DNA from: Microbacterium sp. RURRCA19A
GTDB taxonomy: Bacteria > Actinomycetota > Actinomycetes > Actinomycetales > Microbacteriaceae
NCBI RefSeq assembly: GCF_900156455.1
Contig: NZ_FTNQ01000002.1
Coordinates: forward strand, 682,001-746,000
Reading direction: 5' to 3'
DNA: 64,000 nucleotides
The position numbers were made by a program, and so were the translations under genes. How positions within the stretch are numbered: position 1 is the first letter of the stretch; each line of letters starts with the position of its first letter. Under the pieces are notes generated by a model, which saw only the letters and a list, made by a program, of their open reading frames with translations, made no database searches and was not told the origin of the DNA. Below are positions 39,624 to 47,762 of the stretch, in pieces.

Positions 39624-40028
39624 TCAGCCCTGACCCGTGAGGCGGCCCCACAGGTCGCCGATGATCGGCGCGAGGTCGGATGCGCGGTCCGCCGAGCCGG
39701 TGACCACGGCGACGAGCGGGAACGCCGTCACGGCCAGCGCGACCACGACGGCCAGGACGGTCCATACGATCGCGGTCGCGGTGCGACGACGGGTGAGGGC
39801 CGCGAACAGCAGGCCGGCGCAGACGACGACCCCGAGCAGGCTCACCAGCGTCACACTCAGCCCGGGGAAGGGGATGAGGCCGACCGTGGATGCCGTGGCC
39901 CCGGCGAGGAACCCGACGAGCGGCAGGAACAGTCCCGCAACAACGAGTACGACGAGCACGACTCCGATCCCCGTCGTCACGAGGACACCGCGCGGTCGGC
40001 GGGCGGTCGTGATGCGTCCGGCTCTCAT
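39624..40028 (-). CDS. Three-helix membrane protein, unknown function
   Basis: A 134-residue protein with three hydrophobic helices (about residues 15-40, 48-70 and 77-103) and a basic N-terminus (RITTARRPRG). GAGAGGA lies about 8 nt before the ATG. No recognised family. Confidence 0.65.
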   Translation of the reverse strand: MRAGRITTARRPRGVLVTTGIGVVLVVLVVAGLFLPLVGFLAGATASTVGLIPFPGLSVTLVSLLGVVVCAGLLFAALTRRRTATAIVWTVLAVVVALAVTAFPLVAVVTGSADRASDLAPIIGDLWGRLTGQG

Positions 40029-40158
40029 CGTCTCGTCCTCTCGTCCCGGCCCGGGCGATCCGGGCTTCACGGATAGGACGGTCCGTGGCGGCGCTTCGTC
40101 ACGCCGCGGCGGGATCCCGCCGGGCTGGAGGTGCGGCGCGGGCGCGCGCGGCGGGTGC

Positions 40159-40164
40159 CAGACT
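40159..40164 (+). promoter_or_regulatory. -10 box of GNAT gene (CAGACT), leaderless
   Basis: CAGACT ends 6 nt before the ATG at 40171. Confidence 0.4.
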
Positions 40165-40170
40165 CGACGC

Positions 40171-40863
40171 ATGAGCACGACCGGCATCGACATCCGCCCG
40201 CTCGACACCCTCGAGGCCATCGTCGCCGGGGCGCAGCTGTTCGACGACGTGTGGGTGGGTGACCGCGCGACGATGCCGGCGAACATCCTGCGGGCGCTCG
40301 AACACGCCGGCAACTACGTCGTCGGGCTGTACGACGGCGACCGGATGATCGGGGCGTCCGCGGCGTTCTTCGGCCCGCCCGCGGACCGGACGATGCACTC
40401 GCACATCACCGGCATCCTGCCCGGATACCAGGGGCGCGGGCTCGGCCGCCAGCTCAAGGCGCACCAGCGCGAATGGGCGCTCGAGCGGGGGATCGGCCGC
40501 ATCACGTGGACGTTCGACCCGCTGATCCGCCGCAACGCCCACTTCAACCTCGCCGTCCTCGGCGCGAGCGCCACCGAGTACCTGGTGAACCAGTACGGCG
40601 AGATGCCCGACGACGTGAACCGCGGCGACGAATCCGACCGGCTCATGGTCTCGTGGGCTGTGGCCGAGCCGCCCGCCCCCACGCCCGCCGACGAGGCCGT
40701 GCGCGCGGTCGTCGAGATCCCCGACGACGTCGAGGCGCTCCGCCGCACCGACCCGACGTCCGCCGCCGAGTGGCGGTACCGGGTGCGCGAAGAACTGCGG
40801 GGGCACCTGGCATCCGGTCTTCGTATCGGCGGTGTCGACGCGCGCGGCTACCTGCTCGTCTGA
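40171..40863 (+). CDS. GNAT-superfamily acetyltransferase-like protein
   Basis: A 230-residue GNAT protein. GILPGYQGRGLGRQLKAHQREWAL supplies the acetyl-CoA-binding Q/RxxGxG/A motif, and ITWTFDPLIRRNAHFNLAVLGA is typical of the COG3375 branch. The C-terminal 60 residues are charged. The substrate is unknown. It converges on the small gene at 40865 with one base between the stops. Confidence 0.85.
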   Translation: MSTTGIDIRPLDTLEAIVAGAQLFDDVWVGDRATMPANILRALEHAGNYVVGLYDGDRMIGASAAFFGPPADRTMHSHITGILPGYQGRGLGRQLKAHQREWALERGIGRITWTFDPLIRRNAHFNLAVLGASATEYLVNQYGEMPDDVNRGDESDRLMVSWAVAEPPAPTPADEAVRAVVEIPDDVEALRRTDPTSAAEWRYRVREELRGHLASGLRIGGVDARGYLLV

Positions 40864-40864
40864 G

Positions 40865-41074
40865 TCAGTCGCCCGAGACGGGAACGTCCTTCTCGGCGGC
40901 GGGGTCGCCCTGCCCGGGACCCGGCCGCACAGCCGCGTCGTCGCGTACGTCGATGCGCGTCACGCCGTCGTGCTGCGTGACGTCGATGCGCGGAGCCGCG
41001 TCGGCCTCCGTCGCCTTCGGCGCGCTCGTCAGCTGGTCGTGCCGGTTCTCTTCGAAGCTCTTCTCTTCGCCCAT
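40865..41074 (-). CDS. Small hydrophilic protein, unknown function
   Basis: A 69-residue acidic, probably disordered protein (MGEEKSFEENRHDQL start; no hydrophobic segment). AGGAG lies about 9 nt before the ATG. It follows the SDR stop by 5 bases and is thus in that operon. No family recognised. Confidence 0.6.
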   Translation of the reverse strand: MGEEKSFEENRHDQLTSAPKATEADAAPRIDVTQHDGVTRIDVRDDAAVRPGPGQGDPAAEKDVPVSGD

Positions 41075-41079
41075 CGTGT

Positions 41080-41889
41080 TCACTCCTCTCCGGCCGAACG
41101 CCACGCGTCCGACTCCATGTGGGAACCCGCCTGCGGGCCCATCTGCAGCATCCCGCCGTCGACGACCCAGCTCGCGCCCGTGACGTAGGAGCCCGACGGC
41201 GAAGCGAGGAAGCGGATCACATCGGCGACCTCGTCCGGCTTGCCGGGGCGGCCGAGGGGGATGCCCGGACGGTGGATGCGGTCGGCATCCTCAGGGTCCA
41301 TGTCGTTGATGGGAGTCGCGATCTCCCCGGGGGCGACGGCGTTCGCGGTGATGCCGTACTGCCCGAGCTCGAGCGCCATGGTCTTGATGAGCCCGCCGAG
41401 ACCGTGCTTCGCGGCGACGTACGGCGCGGAGCCGACGCGGGGCTGGTGCTCGTGCACGCTCGACACGGCGATGAGCCGTCCCCCGTTGCCGGCCGCCACC
41501 ATGCGCTTCGCGGCGGTGTGCAGCGCGAGGAAGGCGCCGTCGAGGTTCAGCGCGACGTCGGTGCGCCACGTCTTCATGTCGAGGTCGAGGAAGCTCCCGC
41601 CGATTCCGCCGCCGGCGTTGTTGACGAACACGTCGAGGCCGCCGAGTTCGTCGGCGAGGGAGTTCACGGCATCCGGGATCGCGTCGAAGTCGGTGGCGTC
41701 GAACTGCGCCACGACCGCGCGGGCGCCGCGCTCGCGGACGGCGGCGGCCACCTTCTGCGCGCCGTCCTCGTCGCTGTTGTAGGTGATGGCGACGTCGATG
41801 CCGGCGGCGGCGAAGGCGAGCGCGGTGGCCGCGCCGATGCCGGAGTCCGAGCCGGTGACGATCGCGTGGCGGGGAGAGAAGTCGGTCAT
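41080..41889 (-). CDS. SDR family oxidoreductase (glucose-1-dehydrogenase-like)
   Basis: A 269-residue classical SDR: TGSDSGIG cofactor motif (residues 13-20), NNAG, SSVHE serine and YVAAK active site, with VVDGGMLQMGPQAGSH at the C-terminus as in stress-induced glucose/ribitol dehydrogenase-like SDRs. The ATG at 41889 follows TACCGT by 6 nt. A longer frame enters the repeat region and has no homology. Confidence 0.88.
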   Translation of the reverse strand: MTDFSPRHAIVTGSDSGIGAATALAFAAAGIDVAITYNSDEDGAQKVAAAVRERGARAVVAQFDATDFDAIPDAVNSLADELGGLDVFVNNAGGGIGGSFLDLDMKTWRTDVALNLDGAFLALHTAAKRMVAAGNGGRLIAVSSVHEHQPRVGSAPYVAAKHGLGGLIKTMALELGQYGITANAVAPGEIATPINDMDPEDADRIHRPGIPLGRPGKPDEVADVIRFLASPSGSYVTGASWVVDGGMLQMGPQAGSHMESDAWRSAGEE

Positions 41890-41895
41890 GCCGCG

Positions 41896-41901
41896 ACGGT
41901 A
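41896..41901 (-). promoter_or_regulatory. -10 box of SDR gene (TACCGT), leaderless
   Basis: TACCGT on the minus strand ends 6 nt before the ATG at 41889. Confidence 0.45.
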
Positions 41902-41979
41902 CGCGCGGGCACGGCGGCGGCGAGCGGCCTTGCCAGGCCCGTGCGGGCGCGTTACGGTCGCGCGCCGACGCGGCGGCCC

Positions 41980-42065
41980 GTGCCGAACTCCGGAGAAACG
42001 CGCGTGATCGGGGCGCTGGAGGACCGAGGTGCGGCCCGAACGTCGGATTCTCCGGAGTTCGGCAC
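41980..42065. repeat. Long inverted repeat, 18-bp perfect arms
   Basis: GTGCCGAACTCCGGAGAA (41980-41997) is repeated in perfect inverse orientation at 42048-42065, with a 50-bp spacer. It lies in the divergent region between the SDR and menC. Confidence 0.9.
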
Positions 42066-42138
42066 GCCGCGGGCGCACGCCGGGCACGCCGCGGGCGCAC
42101 GCCGGGCACGCCGCGGGCGCGCGCCGGGGACGCCGCCG
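42061..42138. repeat. Tandem repeat of a 22-bp unit (about 3.5 copies)
   Basis: Units starting GGCACGCCGCGGGCGCACGC begin at 42061, 42083 and 42105 and a partial one follows at 42127. The array adjoins the right arm of the inverted repeat and ends at the menC -10 box. Confidence 0.9.
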
Positions 42139-42140
42139 GA

Positions 42141-42146
42141 TACCCT
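42141..42146 (+). promoter_or_regulatory. -10 box of menC (TACCCT), leaderless
   Basis: TACCCT ends 6 nt before the ATG at 42153, directly after the 22-bp tandem repeats, which occupy the -35 region. Confidence 0.5.
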
Positions 42147-42152
42147 GCCGTC

Positions 42153-43286
42153 ATGCCGCCCCGCACCCCCGCCGCCCCCGTGACCCTGGATGCCGTCGAG
42201 CTCCGCGTCCTGCAGATCCCGCTCGTCTCGCCGTTCACGACGTCGTTCGGCACCGAGACGGTGCGCGAGGTCATCGTCGTCACCGCCGAAACCTCCGACG
42301 GTGCCGGGTGGGGCGAGGTGGTGACGCAGGCCGAGCCGTTCTACTCCAGCGAGTACACGCAGGGCGCGTGGGACGTCCTCACCCGCTTCCTCGCGCCGGC
42401 CCTCCTCGAACGCCGCGCGGTCGCGCCCGAGGAGGTCGCCGGCATCCTGGCCCCGGTCGTCGGGCATCGCATGGCCAAGGCCGGTCTCGAGCTCGCCGTG
42501 ATCGACGCCGCGCTCCGCGCCGACGGTCGCAGCTTCGGGCAGTACCTCGGCGCCGAGAAGGATCGCGTGCCCTCGGGCGTCTCGGTGGGGATCCAGCGCG
42601 ATCCCGCCGCCCTCGTCGACACCGTCGGCGGCTACCTCGACGAGGGCTACGTCCGCATCAAGATCAAGATCAAGCCGGGGCGCGACATCGACGACACCGC
42701 CGCCGTGCGGGCGGCTTTCGGTGGCATCCCTCTTCAAGTGGATGCCAACTCCGCCTACACCCTCGCGGATGCCGACACGCTCCAGGGGCTCGACGCCTTC
42801 GACCTCCTCCTCATCGAGCAGCCGCTGCAGGAGGACGACCTCGTCGACCACGCGACGCTCGCCCGACGACTCACGACGCCGGTGTGCCTGGACGAGTCGA
42901 TCGTGTCCGACAAGGCCGCGGCCGATGCCCTGCAGCTCGGTGCCGCGGCGATCATCAACATCAAGGCCGGCCGGGTCGGCGGCTATCTCGAGGCCCGGGC
43001 GATCCACGACCGGTGCCGGGCGGCCGGGATCCCCGTGTGGTGCGGCGGCATGCTCGAGACGGGCATCGGGCGGGCCGCCAACGCGGCGCTCGCGGCCCTC
43101 CCAGGGTTCCTGCTGCCCGGCGACATCTCGGCATCCGCCCGTTTCTACGACCGCGACATCGTGACAGCGCCCGCGGTGATCGAGGACGGCCACGTGTGGG
43201 TGCCCACCGGCCCGGGCCTCGGCGTCGAGGTCGACGAGACGGCCCTCGACGCCTTCACCGTGCACCGCGAGCGGATCACGCGATGA
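42153..43286 (+). CDS. menC: o-Succinylbenzoate synthase / N-acylamino acid racemase
   Basis: A 377-residue enolase-superfamily enzyme. The acid-base lysine is in KIKIKPG, metal ligands in VDANSAY, IEQPL and CLDES, the second lysine in INIKAGRVGG, and WCGGMLETGIGRAANAAL plus LPGDISASARFY are typical of the MenC/NSAR branch rather than dipeptide epimerases. It would dehydrate SHCHC to OSB for menaquinone, with possible racemase side activity. No other men gene lies in the window. Confidence 0.85.
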   Translation: MPPRTPAAPVTLDAVELRVLQIPLVSPFTTSFGTETVREVIVVTAETSDGAGWGEVVTQAEPFYSSEYTQGAWDVLTRFLAPALLERRAVAPEEVAGILAPVVGHRMAKAGLELAVIDAALRADGRSFGQYLGAEKDRVPSGVSVGIQRDPAALVDTVGGYLDEGYVRIKIKIKPGRDIDDTAAVRAAFGGIPLQVDANSAYTLADADTLQGLDAFDLLLIEQPLQEDDLVDHATLARRLTTPVCLDESIVSDKAAADALQLGAAAIINIKAGRVGGYLEARAIHDRCRAAGIPVWCGGMLETGIGRAANAALAALPGFLLPGDISASARFYDRDIVTAPAVIEDGHVWVPTGPGLGVEVDETALDAFTVHRERITR

Positions 43287-43963
43287 ACGAGACGTCCGGC
43301 CGCGACGTCCCGTGGGGGCGTCCGCCCGTCGCCGGCATCCCCTTGCCGCCCTTCGCGGATGCCGCGGCCCACCGGTCGTACGTGCGGTCGCTGCAGACGT
43401 TCGTCCTGCTCCTCGACGGGACCGGACCCGCCGCGACGACCATCGCGCTCGCCGCCGCGCTCGACGCGGAGCTGCCTCGGCGCGGTGCCGAGACGTCGTC
43501 GGTCCTGTCGCCGCTCGCGCTCGGTGCGAGCCTGTCGACGTTCTTCCCGGCGCCGTGGACGCCGGAGGCCCTCGCCCTCGCGCTGAACGGTGGGGCCTAC
43601 GGAACGCCCACCGGCGGTCGTGGCCGCTGGGCATGGGGCGGCGACCCCGACTACGCGGCGACCGAGACGCGCGGGGGATGGCAGATCCGTCGGCACGAAC
43701 GCGGTGCGGTCGAGACCGCGACGCTGGCCCATCGCGACGACCTGGTGCTGCTGTGGATGGACATGTTCCGCAACCGCTTCCCGTACCCGATCGCGCACAC
43801 GCCCGCCGCGGACGCCGCGACCCCCGGAGCCCTCGCGGAGGCTGCTCGCGCGACCGTCGCCGCGCACGCCGCGAATGTCGCCATGCCGTACCTCGAGAAC
43901 TGGCGCACCGAGCGCGACAGGGCGATGTCGGGCGGTCAGGGTGAGGCCGGTCCGCTTCGATAA
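43283..43963 (+). CDS. Protein of unknown function coupled to menC
   Basis: A 226-residue soluble protein with no recognised domain. Notable segments are RSLQTFVLLLDGTGPAATT, RGRWAWGGDPDY, WQIRRHERGAVETATLAHR and LLWMDMFRNRFPYPIAH. It has no signal peptide, helix or cysteine cluster. Its ATG overlaps the menC TGA as ATGA, implying a linked role. It ends just before the TAAACT promoter of glyS. Confidence 0.7.
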   Translation: MNETSGRDVPWGRPPVAGIPLPPFADAAAHRSYVRSLQTFVLLLDGTGPAATTIALAAALDAELPRRGAETSSVLSPLALGASLSTFFPAPWTPEALALALNGGAYGTPTGGRGRWAWGGDPDYAATETRGGWQIRRHERGAVETATLAHRDDLVLLWMDMFRNRFPYPIAHTPAADAATPGALAEAARATVAAHAANVAMPYLENWRTERDRAMSGGQGEAGPLR

Positions 43964-43966
43964 ACT
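43961..43966 (+). promoter_or_regulatory. -10 box of glyS (TAAACT)
   Basis: TAAACT overlaps the stop codon of the preceding gene. A transcript from it would have about 48 nt of leader with GGAG before the GTG at 44021. Confidence 0.45.
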
Positions 43967-44020
43967 GGATGCCGCGCACTCGCGCTCGCACCCACAGCTT
44001 TCCCGACCATTGGAGCCACC

Positions 44021-45409
44021 GTGGCCGAACAGTCCCGCCTCGACAAGGTCATCTCGCTCGCCCGCCACCGCGGGTTCGTGTTCCAGGCCGGTGAGATCTA
44101 CGGCGGCTCGCGGTCGGCGTGGGACTACGGCCCCCTCGGAACCGAGCTGAAGGAGAACATCCGTCGCCAGTGGTGGCAGACGTTCGTCCGCGGCCGCGGC
44201 GACATGGTGGGGCTGGATTCCAGCATCATCCTGCCCAAGCGCGTGTGGGAGGCGTCGGGGCACGTCGCGACCTTCACCGACCCGCTCGTGGAGTGCCTGC
44301 ACTGCCACAAGCGCTTCCGTGCTGACAACCTCATCGAGGACTTCGAGGCGCGCAAGGGCCGCAAGGCCGAGAACGGCCTCGCCGACATCCCGTGCCCCAA
44401 CTGCGGCACCAAGGGTCAGTACACCGAGCCGAAGGCGTTCTCCGGCCTGGTCAAGACGTATCTCGGCGTCGTCGACGACGAGTCGGGCCTGTACTTCCTG
44501 CGCCCCGAGACCGCGCAGGGCATCTTCGTCAACTTCTCGAACGTGCTCACGGCATCCCGTCGCAAGCCCCCGTTCGGCGTCGGCCAGGTGGGCAAGGCGT
44601 TCCGCAACGAGATCACCCCCGGAAACTTCATCTTCCGCACGCGCGAGTTCGAGCAGATGGAGATCGAGTACTTCACGCCTCCGGCCGAGGCGCAGGAGTG
44701 GTTCGAGCACTGGGTCGAAGCGTGCTGGAACTGGTTCGTCGACCTCGGCATCGACCCCGTCAACATGAAGCGATTCGACGTCCCCGAAGACGACCGCGCG
44801 CACTACTCCGCCGGGACGATCGACGTCGAGTACCGCTTCGGCTTCCCGGGCAAGGAGTGGGGCGAGCTCATGGGCGTCGCCAACCGCACCGACTACGACC
44901 TGAAGAGCCACTCGGATGCCTCGGGCTCGAGCCTGACGTACTTCGACCAGGCCTCGGGTGAGAAGTACACCCCGTACGTGATCGAGCCCTCGTTCGGTCT
45001 GACGCGCGCGATGATGGCGTTCCTCGTCGACGCGTACCGCGAGGAGGACGTGCCCAACGCCAAGGGCGGCACCGACACCCGCACGGTCCTGAAGCTCGAC
45101 CCGCGCCTCGCGCCCGTGAAGGCCGCCGTTCTCCCGCTGTCGCGCAACGAGCGTCTGTCGCCGCTCGCCCGCGAGGTCGCCGACACGCTGCGCGCGGCCG
45201 GCTGGAACATCGACTTCGACGACGCCGGCGCGATCGGCCGCCGTTACCGCCGCCAGGACGAGATCGGCACGCCCTACTGCGTCACGATCGACTTCGACTC
45301 GCTCGACGACAACGCCGTGACCGTCCGCGACCGCGACACGATGGGCCAGGAGCGCATCCCTCTCGACGGCCTGCACGCCTACCTTTCCGAGCGCCTGCGC
45401 GGCGCCTGA
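44021..45409 (+). CDS. glyS: Glycyl-tRNA synthetase (class II, single chain)
   Basis: A 462-residue alpha2-type glycyl-tRNA synthetase. [21 protein letters not shown] N-terminus, zinc-binding CLHC and CPNC pairs, motif 2 in [21 protein letters not shown], motif 3 in [13 protein letters not shown] and the anticodon-binding C-terminal domain ([13 protein letters not shown]) are present. GTG start with GGAG 6-8 nt upstream. An essential gene. Confidence 0.96.
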   Translation: MAEQSRLDKVISLARHRGFVFQAGEIYGGSRSAWDYGPLGTELKENIRRQWWQTFVRGRGDMVGLDSSIILPKRVWEASGHVATFTDPLVECLHCHKRFRADNLIEDFEARKGRKAENGLADIPCPNCGTKGQYTEPKAFSGLVKTYLGVVDDESGLYFLRPETAQGIFVNFSNVLTASRRKPPFGVGQVGKAFRNEITPGNFIFRTREFEQMEIEYFTPPAEAQEWFEHWVEACWNWFVDLGIDPVNMKRFDVPEDDRAHYSAGTIDVEYRFGFPGKEWGELMGVANRTDYDLKSHSDASGSSLTYFDQASGEKYTPYVIEPSFGLTRAMMAFLVDAYREEDVPNAKGGTDTRTVLKLDPRLAPVKAAVLPLSRNERLSPLAREVADTLRAAGWNIDFDDAGAIGRRYRRQDEIGTPYCVTIDFDSLDDNAVTVRDRDTMGQERIPLDGLHAYLSERLRGA

Positions 45410-45420
45410 CCGGTCTGCAG

Positions 45421-45548
45421 CGACCCCGGACGCCGCGGCACGCGCGGTTTCCGGGGTCGCCGCGCGCCGCGGCACGCGCGGTTTCCGGGGTCGCCGCGCG
45501 CGCACGCAGGTGGCCCCGGGGCCACCTCTGTCGCCCCGGGGCCACCTG
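45421..45548. repeat. Compound repeat block downstream of glyS
   Basis: A 34-bp unit (CGCCGCGGCACGCGCGGTTT start) occurs twice in tandem at 45431-45464 and 45465-45498. CGACCCCGGA (45421-45430) pairs with TCCGGGGTCG (45450-45459). The 18-bp perfect palindrome GGTGGCCCCGGGGCCACC is at 45509-45526, and CAGGTGGCCCCGGGGC (45507-45522) pairs with its complement at 45533-45548. It probably includes the glyS terminator. Confidence 0.85.
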
Positions 45549-45641
45549 CGACCAGCCCCCACCCCACCCATGACAGCACCATGACAGCGCCACTGCCCTC
45601 GTGACAGCGGCACGACAGGGCGCCCGGCGCATCCTGTCGTC

Positions 45642-46652
45642 ATGACCACCTCATCCACCCGCGTTCCCGCGGTGCGAGCCGAAGGGCTCGTCAAGACGTT
45701 CGGCTCGAACAGGGCCGTCGACGGCGTCGATCTCGTCGTCGAAGCCGGGACCGTCTACGGCGTTCTCGGCCCCAACGGTGCCGGCAAGACCACCACGATC
45801 AGCATGCTGACGACGCTGCTGCGTCCCGACGGCGGGCGGGCCGAGATCTTCGGCCACGACGTCGTGAAGGACGCGCACATCGTGCGGCAGCTCATCGGCC
45901 TCACCGGGCAGTTCGCCTCGGTCGACGAGAAGCTCTCGGCCACCGAGAACCTCATCATCTTCGCGCGCCTGCTCGGGCTCTCGAGGGCCGATGCCCGCCG
46001 CAAGTCCACCGAGCTCCTCGAGGAGTTCGGTCTGACCGAAGCCGCTTCCCGGCCGCTCGCGAAGTTCTCCGGCGGCATGCGCCGTCGCCTCGACCTCGCG
46101 GCATCCCTCATCGCCCAACCGCCGCTCATCTTCCTCGACGAGCCGACCACGGGCCTCGACCCCCGTACCCGCGGCCAGATGTGGGACACGATCCGCCGCC
46201 TGGTCGCGACCGGCTCCACGGTCGTGCTCACCACGCAGTACCTCGACGAGGCCGATCAGCTCGCCGACCGCATCGCGGTGATCGACCGCGGGCGTGTCGT
46301 CGCCGAGGGCACGGCGCTCGAGCTCAAGGCATCCGTCGGTCAGGCGTCGCTCGTGCTGCGCCTGCAGCCGGGCTCCGACCTCGAGGTCGCCCGCGCGACG
46401 ATCGGAAGAGTCCTGGATGCCACGGCCATCGTGTCTCCGGAGGCGGCGCGCCTCACGGTGCCGATGTCCGACCCCGACGAGGTCACCGATCTGCTGGTGG
46501 CGTTCCGCGCCGCGGGTGTGCACCTGAGCGAGTTCAGCGTGCAGCAGCCCACCCTCGACGAGGTGTTCCTCACCCTCACCGGCAGCGGAGTGCCGGCCGA
46601 CGACGACGCCGCGCGCGAGAGCGCCGCCGATCTGGAAGGAGTCCGCGCATGA
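45642..46652 (+). CDS. ABC exporter ATP-binding protein (DrrA-like)
   Basis: A 336-residue ATPase of the daunorubicin-resistance DrrA branch: Walker A GPNGAGKTTT (near residue 45), Q-loop, signature FSGGMRRRLDLA, Walker B LIFLDEPTTGLD and H-loop TTQYLDEADQLADR. The C-terminal 90 residues are the DrrA-type extension. With the downstream permease it would export a drug or lipid-like compound. The two genes overlap by ATGA. Confidence 0.92.
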   Translation: MTTSSTRVPAVRAEGLVKTFGSNRAVDGVDLVVEAGTVYGVLGPNGAGKTTTISMLTTLLRPDGGRAEIFGHDVVKDAHIVRQLIGLTGQFASVDEKLSATENLIIFARLLGLSRADARRKSTELLEEFGLTEAASRPLAKFSGGMRRRLDLAASLIAQPPLIFLDEPTTGLDPRTRGQMWDTIRRLVATGSTVVLTTQYLDEADQLADRIAVIDRGRVVAEGTALELKASVGQASLVLRLQPGSDLEVARATIGRVLDATAIVSPEAARLTVPMSDPDEVTDLLVAFRAAGVHLSEFSVQQPTLDEVFLTLTGSGVPADDDAARESAADLEGVRA

Positions 46653-47452
46653 CCGCGATCACCGTTCCCCGCGACCTGCCTCGCACCGCGGGACTCGGTC
46701 AGACGTTCCGCAACACCCTGACGATGGCCTGGCGCGGTCTGTTGAAGATCCGCCGCACGCCCGAGCAGCTCATCGACGTCACGGTGCAGCCGATCCTCTT
46801 CACCCTGATGTTCACGTACATCTTCGGCGGCGCGATCGCCGGCGATGTCGCCAGCTATCTGCCGATCATCATCCCCGGCATCCTGGTGCAGACCGTGATC
46901 ACGACTTCGGTCGTCACCGGTGTGCAGCTGCGCGAGGACATGGACAAGGGGGTGTTCGACCGGTTCCGGTCGCTGCCGATCGCGCGCATCGCGCCGCTGT
47001 CGGGGGCGCTCCTGGCCGACACCGTGCGGTACGCGATCGCGACGACGCTGACCTTCACGATGGGCTTCATCATGGGCTTCCGGCCCGAGGGCGGCCTCGG
47101 TGCGGTCGTGCTCGCGGGGCTGCTCGTGATCGTGTGCTCGTGGGCGATCAGCTGGATCTTCGCGTTCTTCGGCGTGATCGCCCGGACCGCGTCGAGCGTG
47201 CAGGGCGTCTCGATGCTCATCCTGTTCCCGTTGACGTTCCTGTCGAACGCCTTCGTGCCCGCGAACACCATGCCCTCGTGGCTGCAGTGGTTCGTCGACA
47301 TCAACCCGGTCTCGCACATCGTCACGGCGGTCCGTGATCTCGTCAACGCGGGCACGGTCGGGTCGGACGCGATCATCTCCCTCGTCGGGGCGGCCGTCAT
47401 CGTGGCGGTGTTCGCGCCGCTGACGGTCCGCGCTTACATGCGGAAGGCGTGA
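46649..47452 (+). CDS. ABC-2 type transporter permease (DrrB-like)
   Basis: A 267-residue ABC-2 membrane protein with six predicted helices, including TVQPILFTLMFTYIFGGAI, the EDMDKGVFDRFRSLPIAR cytoplasmic loop typical of DrrB, and PLTFLSNAFVPANTMP before the last helix. It is the partner of the ATPase at 45642, with its ATG overlapping that gene's TGA and GGAAGGAG upstream. Confidence 0.93.
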   Translation: MTAITVPRDLPRTAGLGQTFRNTLTMAWRGLLKIRRTPEQLIDVTVQPILFTLMFTYIFGGAIAGDVASYLPIIIPGILVQTVITTSVVTGVQLREDMDKGVFDRFRSLPIARIAPLSGALLADTVRYAIATTLTFTMGFIMGFRPEGGLGAVVLAGLLVIVCSWAISWIFAFFGVIARTASSVQGVSMLILFPLTFLSNAFVPANTMPSWLQWFVDINPVSHIVTAVRDLVNAGTVGSDAIISLVGAAVIVAVFAPLTVRAYMRKA

Positions 47453-47467
47453 TCCGATCCGATGATC

Positions 47468-47502
47468 GACCGCGGGGACGCACTCGGTGCGCCCCCGCGG
47501 TC
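47468..47502 (+). terminator. Hairpin after the DrrAB operon
   Basis: A 10-bp stem GACCGCGGGG/CCCCGCGGTC encloses a further GCAC/GTGC pairing, starting 16 nt after the permease stop. There is no T-run. Confidence 0.6.
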
Positions 47503-47555
47503 GTCGCGTCGTGAGGATGTCGTAAGGATCGGACGGGACCGCCCCCGCACCCGTG

Positions 47556-47561
47556 TAAGGT
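47556..47561 (+). promoter_or_regulatory. -10 box of corA (TAAGGT)
   Basis: TAAGGT would start transcription near 47568, giving a leader of about 195 nt before corA, unusually long for this window. Confidence 0.45.
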
Positions 47562-47579
47562 TCCGGAGGGCCACCCGGC

Positions 47580-47762
47580 CCGGTGACACGGAGAGGACGG
47601 AGGCGACTGTGGACAGTGACAGTTGTTGCTCCTCGTTCCGCTCCGGTCCGCTCCGCCTCGGGTGAGGCCGGGCCACGGTCGAGGTGCATCACGACGCCCG
47701 GTGATACGCACGTGTCACCGGAATGCCCGCAGTCCGTCTTCGTCGATATCGACGGAGGAAAC
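47580..47762 (+). promoter_or_regulatory. Structured corA leader with mutually exclusive pairings
   Basis: CGTGTCACCGG (47711-47721) is the perfect complement of CCGGTGACACG (47580-47590) and can alternatively pair with the adjacent CCGGTGATACG (47698-47708) through one G-U pair. A short ORF lies between the two left arms. A further palindrome CGTCGATATCGACG (47741-47754) abuts the corA ribosome site GGAGG (47754-47758). This resembles an attenuator or magnesium-sensing leader, although no known class was recognised. Confidence 0.6.
47609..47665 (+). CDS. Candidate upstream ORF (18-residue leader peptide) in the corA leader
   Basis: GTG start with GGAGG 5 nt upstream encodes VDSDSCCSSFRSGPLRLG and stop. 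Two adjacent cysteines and three Arg codons are present. Translation of this ORF would affect which hairpin forms in the leader. Its expression is inferred only from the ribosome site and position. Confidence 0.45.
   Translation: MDSDSCCSSFRSGPLRLG

Noticed and set aside
41980..42138. Insertion sequence
   Set aside because: Although terminal inverted arms exist, the 50-bp interior cannot encode a transposase and no flanking direct repeat was found by eye.
43145..45694. An 849-codon minus-strand frame over glyS
   Set aside because: It is antisense to glyS, whose aminoacyl-tRNA synthetase motifs are complete; the antisense frame has no domain.
47580..47762. Known M-box (ykoK) magnesium riboswitch
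   Set aside because: The conserved M-box core sequences were not recognised; only competing hairpins and a short ORF are visible, so it is left as an unclassified leader.
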